This document shows positions 57,866-64,000 of a stretch of DNA of 64,000 bases, one piece after another (position 1 is the first letter of the stretch; each line of letters begins with the position of its first letter). The DNA comes from Stygiobacter sp043807765 (GTDB taxonomy: Bacteria > Bacteroidota > Ignavibacteria > Ignavibacteriales > Melioribacteraceae). Position numbers and translations under genes: made by a program. The notes under the pieces were generated by a model that ran no database searches, had not been told where the DNA came from, and saw only the letters and a program-made list of their open reading frames with translations. The stretch is taken from contig JAZDFQ010000054.1 of the NCBI GenBank assembly GCA_043807765.1, forward strand, positions 1 to 64,000, written 5' to 3'.

Positions 57866-60337
57866 ATGAAGAGATTTTTATTTGTCCTAATTTTTTTGAC
57901 TTATAGCGGGTTACTTTTTTGCCAAAGTACTTTTTCAGTTACGTGGCCGCTTACTAATCCGGCAACAGGCGGTACTGGTTTTACGGCAAACATTTCTGGT
58001 CCTGTACTAGCTAACGATGAAACTTTCAAAGGAACTGAAATAAATCAGTACACTGGTCCAAGCAATAGCCAGCGTGTTAGGATGAAAACAACTCCTAGTA
58101 ACACATGGCCTGCTAACATAAGTGATAAAATAGATACGGTATTTGTAGAATTTGTTGTAGCGCCAAAAGCTGGTGTTCAGCTTAACGTAACCAAATTGTC
58201 AGTCAGCATTGCCGCAACAGCAATAAATACAATGAAGGCTGCAATTTATTATTCAACTGATGCAACATTCAAAAATCCTATTAATGTACCATTCACAACA
58301 AATGTTGCCGGTAATTACTTAGTACGGGATGCATTGCAGAACATTGTTGCTGATATTAATGCCTCTGTACCGGATGGTGGAAAAATATACGTTAGAATAT
58401 ATCCATGGGTTGAATCATCATCCGTTGCAAGCGGAAAATATATGGGTATACAAAATGTTGGCATCTCCGGCACTTATACCGGAAATGTAATTGCTACCTT
58501 GCCGGTTATTGCAACCGCTCCGGTAACTAAAATTTCTACTACATCTGCAATAAGCGGCGGAAACATTACTTCCGATGGCGGTGCGGAAATAACTGCAAGA
58601 GGAGTTTGCTGGAACACTTCAGGAAATCCAACTATTGCGGATAGCAAAACAAATGATGGAAATGGAGTTGGGTCATATATTAGCACAGTTAGTTCGCTTA
58701 CAAATTATACAAAATATTTTTTAAGAGCCTACGCAACAAATCGTGCAGGCACATCTTATGGGTCGGAAGTTCCATTTACTACAATGAGTGCATTAACAAC
58801 TCCGGTAGTAACAACTACGGATGTTAGTTCGATACTTGTTACCACAGCGGTTACCGGTGGCAATGTAACTGATTGGGGTGGAACAGATGTAACGGCAAGA
58901 GGCGTGTGCTGGAATACCACAGGCAACCCAACAACAAACGACAAGAAAACAAGTGACGGCAGCGGAGCCGGTGCATTTGCAAGTTTTCTAAGCGAATTGG
59001 CAAAATCAACGAAGTATTACGTTAGGGCATATGCAACAAACAGCACCGGAACCGGCTATGGAGCCGTAAAGGAATTTAATACACAAGAACCGGCACCGGA
59101 TGTTTTGAAAATTGTAACACAAGACGGCACCGGAGATTATAAAACTGTTCAAGCTGCATTTAGAGCTGTACCCACTAACTATACCGGAAGATGGATTATA
59201 TATGTTAAAAAAGGAACATACTATGAGCTTGATACCTTAGCGGCAAATAAAATAAATGTAATTCTAGTTGGAGAGGATAGAGACAACACAATTTTGGTTT
59301 ACGATAATTATGCTACCTCAGGTGCTAGAAATCCCAGTACAACAATTAATGCAAATGATTTTACAGCAATGAATATCACATTCCAGAATACTTCTCACGA
59401 TATTGCACAAGCACTTGCACTTGAGACAAACGGTGATAAGATAGCTTTTTTCAATTGTAATGTGCTCGGTTATCAGGATACTTTTCTTGGCAATGGAGTT
59501 GGGCGTGTTTACTTCAAAGAATGTTTTATAGAAGGCACAGTAGATTTTATTTATGGAAGATCCATTATGGTTTTTGATAACTGTACTATTAAGGAACTTA
59601 GGGAGGGCGGTTATATAACAGCCGCTAGTACAGATGCTGCAATGAAATTTGGTATAAACTTTTTGGATTGCACTATCACAAATGACCCGGTTGGATATAA
59701 CGGCACACCAATTACATCATTCTATTTGGGAAGACCGTGGCAAGCGCAACCAAGAGTTGCATGGATTAGATGTTATGAACCGGCAACTGTAAATCCGTTA
59801 GGCTGGACAACAATGGCGGTAACCCCGGCACTTTATGCTGAATACAAATGTACCGGCCCCGGTTTTAAACCTACAGAGCGCACAAAATTATGGAGTAGTG
59901 TAAGACAATTAACAGACATTGAAGCGGTAGATTACACTGTAAAGAATATATTTTCTAAGGATTCAAAGTCTCCGGGATTTGCAACAGATTGGATTCCGGA
60001 AAAGCCAAGTGTAACGCTTCCAACTGGAATTGAAAATGAAGAATCCAAAACTATTCCGGCTGAATATAAGCTAATGCAGAATTATCCAAATCCGTTCAAT
60101 CCGGAAACCATTATTAGCTACAAGGTACAAACTGCAAGCCAAGTAAGCTTAAAAGTTTTCGATGTTCTTGGAAGAGAAGTTGCGACACTCGTTAATGAGT
60201 ACGAACAAGCGGGCAACTACAAAGTTAGATTTAGCGTAGAGACGCGCCATGGCGCGTCTTTACAAAGCGGTATTTATTTCTATAGAATACATGCTAACGG
60301 TTATTCTGAAACGAAGAAAATGATACTCATCAAATAA
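57866..60337 (+). CDS. Multidomain CE8 pectin methylesterase with T9SS domain
   Basis: An 823-residue protein. Signal peptide ending LLFCQ (about residue 20); uncharacterised module (about 22-205) like that of the 42609 product; two FN3-like repeats (about 212-310 and 313-408, each with ARGVCWNT and YYVRAYATN or similar); CE8 domain (about 411-700) with Gln537/Asp538 in GYQDTF, Asp560 in GTVDFIYG and Arg623 in LGRPWQAQ; then a T9SS domain (about 735-823). It removes methyl groups from homogalacturonan at the surface, opening it to pectate lyases. All canonical CE8 residues are present, unlike the 48.1-kb paralogue. A 28-bp palindrome lies in frame within the sorting domain. Confidence 0.92.
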   Translation: MKRFLFVLIFLTYSGLLFCQSTFSVTWPLTNPATGGTGFTANISGPVLANDETFKGTEINQYTGPSNSQRVRMKTTPSNTWPANISDKIDTVFVEFVVAPKAGVQLNVTKLSVSIAATAINTMKAAIYYSTDATFKNPINVPFTTNVAGNYLVRDALQNIVADINASVPDGGKIYVRIYPWVESSSVASGKYMGIQNVGISGTYTGNVIATLPVIATAPVTKISTTSAISGGNITSDGGAEITARGVCWNTSGNPTIADSKTNDGNGVGSYISTVSSLTNYTKYFLRAYATNRAGTSYGSEVPFTTMSALTTPVVTTTDVSSILVTTAVTGGNVTDWGGTDVTARGVCWNTTGNPTTNDKKTSDGSGAGAFASFLSELAKSTKYYVRAYATNSTGTGYGAVKEFNTQEPAPDVLKIVTQDGTGDYKTVQAAFRAVPTNYTGRWIIYVKKGTYYELDTLAANKINVILVGEDRDNTILVYDNYATSGARNPSTTINANDFTAMNITFQNTSHDIAQALALETNGDKIAFFNCNVLGYQDTFLGNGVGRVYFKECFIEGTVDFIYGRSIMVFDNCTIKELREGGYITAASTDAAMKFGINFLDCTITNDPVGYNGTPITSFYLGRPWQAQPRVAWIRCYEPATVNPLGWTTMAVTPALYAEYKCTGPGFKPTERTKLWSSVRQLTDIEAVDYTVKNIFSKDSKSPGFATDWIPEKPSVTLPTGIENEESKTIPAEYKLMQNYPNPFNPETIISYKVQTASQVSLKVFDVLGREVATLVNEYEQAGNYKVRFSVETRHGASLQSGIYFYRIHANGYSETKKMILIK
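60236..60263. repeat. 28-bp palindrome inside CE8 coding sequence, copy C
   Basis: The centre AGACGCGCCATGGCGCGTCT is a perfect 20-bp palindrome flanked by GTAG and TTAC. It is translated as VETRHGASL just before QSGIYFYRI of the sorting domain. Confidence 0.85.
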
Positions 60338-60366
60338 ATGGCTGCTCTTAGGCGGCTGGAGAATCA

Positions 60367-63342
60367 ATGAAATTTATTTCGCCCAATAAGAATCTGTTCA
60401 TAAATGTAAAAACGCTTTTCTTCAGTTTTCTTTTGTTTGTTATCGCTGCGAATTTTACTGTTGCCCAACAATTGGCATTTCCGACTGCGGAGGGTTACGG
60501 TAAATTTTCCAAAGGGGGAAGAGGAGGCCGTGTTATAGAAGTTATCCGTTTGGATGATGATACAAAGCCCGGAAGTTTACGTTATGCTGTTAGTCAAAGC
60601 GGACCTAGGACAGTTGTGTTCAAAGTTTCCGGGACCATTACATTAAATAGCAGACTCACAATTAAAAACCCATTTATAACAATTGCTGGACAAACAGCCC
60701 CCGGGGATGGAATTTGTATTCGGAAATATCCACTTATGGTTGAAGCATCTCACTGTATTATTAGATATTTAAGAGTACGGCTTGGAGATGAATCCGGCGA
60801 AGAATCCGATGCAATGGGCGGTAAAGATAACGGTGTTAAGAATATTATTATTGACCATTGTTCCGTAAGCTGGAGTGTTGATGAAACACTGTCTCCATAC
60901 TTAAATGATAGCCTAACGGTACAATGGTGTTTGGTTAGCGAGAGCTTATACAACTCCAATCATGCTAAGGGAGCGCATGGCTACGGAGGAATTTGGGGTG
61001 GAAACAACAACACGTATCATCATAATTTGTTAGCACACCATTCAAGCCGCAACCCGCGTTTTGCATCTGCTTGCGGATTAAATGATTATAGAAATAACGT
61101 GGTTTATAATTGGGGATTCAACAGTACATACGGCGGAGAGAATTATCTGGACGGCTTGACGCCGGTAGCCGGTCAGTTCTCAAATATAAATATGGTAGCT
61201 AATTATTATAAAGCTGGTCCCGGTACAAAAGCCGGAGTTAAATATAGAATTGTAAATCCTTCTACACGTAATGGAGCCACAGATGCGGGTAAATGGTACG
61301 TCGCAAACAATTATGTAGATGGAAGCCCGACTATTACGGCGAATAATTGGGCTGGTGGTGTTCAAGTTTCCGGTGCGCTTGATGCTTATAAAGCTATTGT
61401 TCCTTTTAACACAATTCCAATAAATGAACAAACTGCTGAAGATGCATATCAAAGTGTTTTGAAAAATGTTGGTGCTAATCTTCCTAGAAGAGATCCCATA
61501 GATCAAAGAATTGCAGATGAAGTTAAGAATGGTAACGCAACCTATGAAGGAAAAACATACAGGAGCGCTCAAGGCTTTCCAGCAAGTTCGCCTATAACGG
61601 GAATGATAGACACACAAGCTGATGTAGGAGGCTGGCCTCTATTATTAACGGGACCAGTCCCAACAGATACTGACCATGATGGAATGCCCGATGTATGGGA
61701 GAAGGCTAATGGATTAGGCATCACCGATGCTTCCGATGGAAATAGCATTGGAAAAGATGGTTATACAAATCTGGAAAACTACTTAAATAGCATAACAGAA
61801 TTTCCTTTGTTTCTTCCGGCACCAACAGATCTAAAGGGTGAGCTAATTACAGCGAATTCAATTAAGTTGGTTTGGCAGGATAACTGCACAACTGAAAAAG
61901 GTTTTACTTTGGAAAGAGCAATTGGCTCGGGAGATTACCAAATATATAAAACACTTCCGCCCAACACAGTTTCTTTTTTAGATGAAAATCTTGCTGAATT
62001 AACTTTATATAAATACAGAGTTAGTTGTTTTTCTGATTCACTTCTGTCGGCTTATTCTAATGAAGTAGAACTTAATACGATGAGTGCTACATCAAAACCA
62101 CTTGCAGCCGGCTCACCTTCTCCGGCTAATGCGGAAATTTTAGTTAATACCAACACGGCTTTGCAATGGAAATCCGGAATAAACTCGGTTTCGCATGATG
62201 TGTATTTCGGAACAACGACTCCGCCGGTATTTGTTAAGAACCAAGCAAGTACTAAGTATGTACCAACTGCTTTGCAGAAGGGAACAAAGTATTACTGGAG
62301 AGTAGATGAAGTAAATCAAAATGGAAAGACTACCGGTACAGTTTGGAGTTTTACAACAAAGACTGCTTTGCCTCCTCAAAAAATTGCTCACTGGAAGTTT
62401 GATGAAGAATCCGGCACTACTGTAAATGATGACGGTTCATATAAAAACAACGGTTCATTCCTTAACATTTTGCATAACGCGAGGGTTACCGGATACATTG
62501 GTGGTGCGCTTAGTTTTAACGGAATAGCCGGCAGCGTAATTGTTCCGCATAACGGTTCTGTGGATTTTAGCAAAGAGAGTTTTTCTATTTCTTACTGGTT
62601 AAAAGTTGCTACTCTAACTGGAGCTTCAATGTACCCAATTCAAAAGGGTTCTTTTGTTAGAGATACGAGCTTAAACGCTTCCGGTAAATGGTATGGTTTT
62701 GAGATAAAATCGAACGCATTAAGATTTTCAATTGATGATGATGTTGTTAAGTCAACAGCAAGTGTTTCAAATGTGGATACACTATTCAAGTCTCGCTGGA
62801 ATCATATTGTTGGAATTCGCGATTCAGCATCCAACCAATTGAGAATTTATGTAAATGGTAAACTTGTTAATTCCGCAGCTTCTACAACAGGTGATATTTC
62901 CGAAAATGAAGCTCTGTATTTTGGTAATACCTTAAGTGATAACGCTTCGCTTTCCGGTACCTTAGATGACGTTCGAATCTATAATTATTCTCTTACTGAA
63001 CAAGAAGTAAATAAAATTTTTACTGAAAGCACTACGAGCATTGAAGAGGAAAGAGGAATTCCTTCTGAGGTCAGTTTAGATCAGAATTATCCAAATCCGT
63101 TTAATCCAAGCACTGTAATCAGCTATCAGCTTTCAACATTCAGTCACGTAAGTCTAAAAGTTTATGATGTTTTAGGAAGAGAAGTTGCTACTCTAGTTGA
63201 TGAATTTAAGCAAGCTGGTAATCACAAAACAAATTTTAACGTAAAGACGCGCCATGGCGCGTCTCTTCAAAGCGGAATATATTTTTATAAATTACAAGCA
63301 GGAAGTTTTATACAGACGAAGAAGATGATTTTATTAAAGTAA
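60367..63342 (+). CDS. Multidomain PL1 pectate lyase with LamG and T9SS domains
   Basis: A 991-residue protein with a signal peptide ending TVAQQ (about residue 35). The PL1-type beta-helix (about 37-420) has GGRGGRVIEVIRLDD, DHCSVSWSVDE (Asp163 and Asp172, likely calcium ligands) and SSRNPRF (Arg228, likely catalytic base region). Then come a short calcium-binding-like stretch (DTDHDGMPDVWE), an FN3 domain (about 480-575), a further FN3-like domain (about 580-665), a LamG/concanavalin domain (about 671-885) and a T9SS domain (about 903-991). It cleaves polygalacturonate; the LamG probably aids substrate binding. The sorting domain carries palindrome copy D. It starts 29 bp after CE8. Confidence 0.9.
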   Translation: MKFISPNKNLFINVKTLFFSFLLFVIAANFTVAQQLAFPTAEGYGKFSKGGRGGRVIEVIRLDDDTKPGSLRYAVSQSGPRTVVFKVSGTITLNSRLTIKNPFITIAGQTAPGDGICIRKYPLMVEASHCIIRYLRVRLGDESGEESDAMGGKDNGVKNIIIDHCSVSWSVDETLSPYLNDSLTVQWCLVSESLYNSNHAKGAHGYGGIWGGNNNTYHHNLLAHHSSRNPRFASACGLNDYRNNVVYNWGFNSTYGGENYLDGLTPVAGQFSNINMVANYYKAGPGTKAGVKYRIVNPSTRNGATDAGKWYVANNYVDGSPTITANNWAGGVQVSGALDAYKAIVPFNTIPINEQTAEDAYQSVLKNVGANLPRRDPIDQRIADEVKNGNATYEGKTYRSAQGFPASSPITGMIDTQADVGGWPLLLTGPVPTDTDHDGMPDVWEKANGLGITDASDGNSIGKDGYTNLENYLNSITEFPLFLPAPTDLKGELITANSIKLVWQDNCTTEKGFTLERAIGSGDYQIYKTLPPNTVSFLDENLAELTLYKYRVSCFSDSLLSAYSNEVELNTMSATSKPLAAGSPSPANAEILVNTNTALQWKSGINSVSHDVYFGTTTPPVFVKNQASTKYVPTALQKGTKYYWRVDEVNQNGKTTGTVWSFTTKTALPPQKIAHWKFDEESGTTVNDDGSYKNNGSFLNILHNARVTGYIGGALSFNGIAGSVIVPHNGSVDFSKESFSISYWLKVATLTGASMYPIQKGSFVRDTSLNASGKWYGFEIKSNALRFSIDDDVVKSTASVSNVDTLFKSRWNHIVGIRDSASNQLRIYVNGKLVNSAASTTGDISENEALYFGNTLSDNASLSGTLDDVRIYNYSLTEQEVNKIFTESTTSIEEERGIPSEVSLDQNYPNPFNPSTVISYQLSTFSHVSLKVYDVLGREVATLVDEFKQAGNHKTNFNVKTRHGASLQSGIYFYKLQAGSFIQTKKMILLK
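63241..63268. repeat. 28-bp palindrome inside PL1 coding sequence, copy D
   Basis: The same 20-bp centre as copy C (AGACGCGCCATGGCGCGTCT), flanked by GTAA and CTTC, translated as VKTRHGASL before QSGIYFYKL. Confidence 0.85.
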
Positions 63343-63408
63343 TTCCCAAAGGGGCGGCGGTTTAATCCGCGCTTCTTAATTCCGTTCAATAAAATGGAGA
63401 ATGCTGGA

Positions 63409-63816
63409 ATGAAACAAATTTTATTTCTGCTCATCTGTCTTTTTGTATTACCCATATTGGCTCAAGGCACCAAAGAGTATACGATAGATAATTGTGTTAC
63501 CACATTCAATCCGGATAAGATTGAAAAGACTGCTGTAGGCTATCAGTACTGGTTTGTTGATAAAGATTTTGTAGATGGAAGAACTCTTAAAGTAAGCGTA
63601 GTAGCGCCACATTCCGCAACACACGCTCCTCATGTTCATGCTGAAGATGAGTTCTTTTTTGTTCTTGAGGGTAAGGCAGAATTCTATCTCGCGGGTAAAA
63701 CAAAAATTGTTGAAGGCAACTCAAGTTTTTACTGTCCCTCCAATATAGAGCATGGAATTAAAAATGTAGGAGATACAGAATTAAAATACTTAGTAATCAA
63801 AAAGTATAATAAGTGA
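63409..63816 (+). CDS. kdgF: Secreted KdgF-like cupin
   Basis: A 135-residue single-domain cupin with a signal peptide ending PILAQ (about residue 18). The metal site is HAPHVHAEDEFFFVLEG (His, His, Glu) with a last His in IEHGIKN. KdgF cupins turn 4,5-unsaturated monouronates into the linear 4-deoxy-5-keto form, upstream of KduI. The presence in a pectin locus and size support KdgF, though exported copies are unusual and other cupin roles are possible. ATG 63409 is chosen because GGAG lies before it; an ATG at 63394 overlaps that site. It follows PL1 in the same direction. Confidence 0.72.
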   Translation: MKQILFLLICLFVLPILAQGTKEYTIDNCVTTFNPDKIEKTAVGYQYWFVDKDFVDGRTLKVSVVAPHSATHAPHVHAEDEFFFVLEGKAEFYLAGKTKIVEGNSSFYCPSNIEHGIKNVGDTELKYLVIKKYNK

Positions 63817-63871
63817 TAAATTTTTATAGAAGTCTTTATTTAAGTTAAAAATGAGTTATTTTGTAGCTGAT

Positions 63872-63891
63872 AAAGTAAAGGATAAAGTTAG
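63872..63891 (+). promoter_or_regulatory. Operator-like motif, site 5 (LacI-family gene)
   Basis: AAAGTAAAGGATAAAGTTAG, preceded by GAT as in site 1 (GATAAAGTAAA). It lies 21 nt ahead of the regulator start, consistent with autoregulation. Confidence 0.5.
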
Positions 63892-63911
63892 TCCCCAATA
63901 AAAGTGACATT

Positions 63912-64000
63912 ATGAGAGAAAAAGCAGTTACACTCAACGATATAGCACAGAAACTAAATTTGTCCACAGTGACTATATCAAAAGCGCTTCGCAATCATCC
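63912..64000 (+). CDS. LacI-family transcriptional regulator (5' part only)
   Basis: Only the first 29 codons are in the window. They encode the LacI-type helix-turn-helix: VTLNDIAQKLNLSTVTISKA followed by LRNHP. The rest, including the ligand-binding domain, lies past the right edge. LacI regulators usually bind near-palindromic sites with a central CG and respond to a sugar or sugar acid. It is the best candidate for reading the TAAACGAT motif in this locus. Confidence 0.9.
   Translation, partial: MREKAVTLNDIAQKLNLSTVTISKALRNH

Overview
The window looks like chromosome from a member of the Ignavibacteria (Bacteroidota/Chlorobi superphylum). The evidence is the A/T-rich coding style, many secreted proteins ending in a type IX secretion (T9SS) sorting domain with the YPNPFNP motif, a PorV-like outer-membrane protein, and a TonB receptor without SusD. 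This is inferred from the proteins; I see no rRNA, tRNA or CRISPR array. Most of the window is one large pectin-utilisation locus.

Layout. (1) 0.4-13 kb, mixed: a secreted tricorn-like protease (minus strand), two GT-C membrane glycosyltransferases, a tatA too short for most ORF filters, a secreted GH2 enzyme, htpG and galK. (2) 13-31 kb, cytoplasmic uronate catabolism, all on the plus strand: hexuronate transporter, DUF4861 protein, UxaC, UxaE, KDPG aldolase, SDR fructuronate reductase, a PfkB kinase, a LarA-type epimerase, PdxB, 6-phosphogluconate dehydrogenase, transketolase, KduI, an IS200-like transposase, KduD and KDG kinase. (3) 31-35 kb: two orphan sensor histidine kinases, convergent, with a MITE-like element between them. 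(4) 35.5-49.3 kb: lipoprotein mutarotase, HAD phosphatase, GH51, PL9, GH43, a small T9SS-secreted module protein, GH105, CE12, GH28 and CE8. (5) 49.7-63.8 kb: TonB receptor, FN3 surface protein, PorV-like protein, ThuA/GATase-like T9SS protein, multidomain CE8, multidomain PL1 and a secreted KdgF-like cupin. (6) The first 29 codons of a LacI-family regulator at the right edge.

How it works together (inference from families): PL9, PL1, GH28, CE8 and CE12 deacylate and cut homogalacturonan and rhamnogalacturonan outside the cell or at its surface. GH105, GH51, GH43 and GH2 trim oligomers and side chains. The TonB receptor and ExuT-like transporter bring products in. Unsaturated uronate goes through the cupin, KduI, KduD, KdgK and KDPG aldolase. 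Galacturonate goes through UxaC, UxaE and the SDR reductase to mannonate. No mannonate dehydratase (UxuA) is present, but a LarA-type 2-epimerase, a second PfkB kinase and Gnd sit in one gene run, which suggests a mannonate-gluconate-6-phosphogluconate branch into the pentose phosphate pathway.

The most notable non-coding signals are: (a) a shared operator-like motif around TAAACGAT upstream of the transporter, PL9, module protein, TonB receptor and the LacI gene; (b) a 28-bp palindrome found four times, in frame, inside T9SS sorting-domain coding sequence; (c) REP-like palindrome clusters, one next to an IS200-like transposase; (d) a family of MITE-like inverted repeats; (e) a possible leader ORF upstream of the TonB receptor gene.
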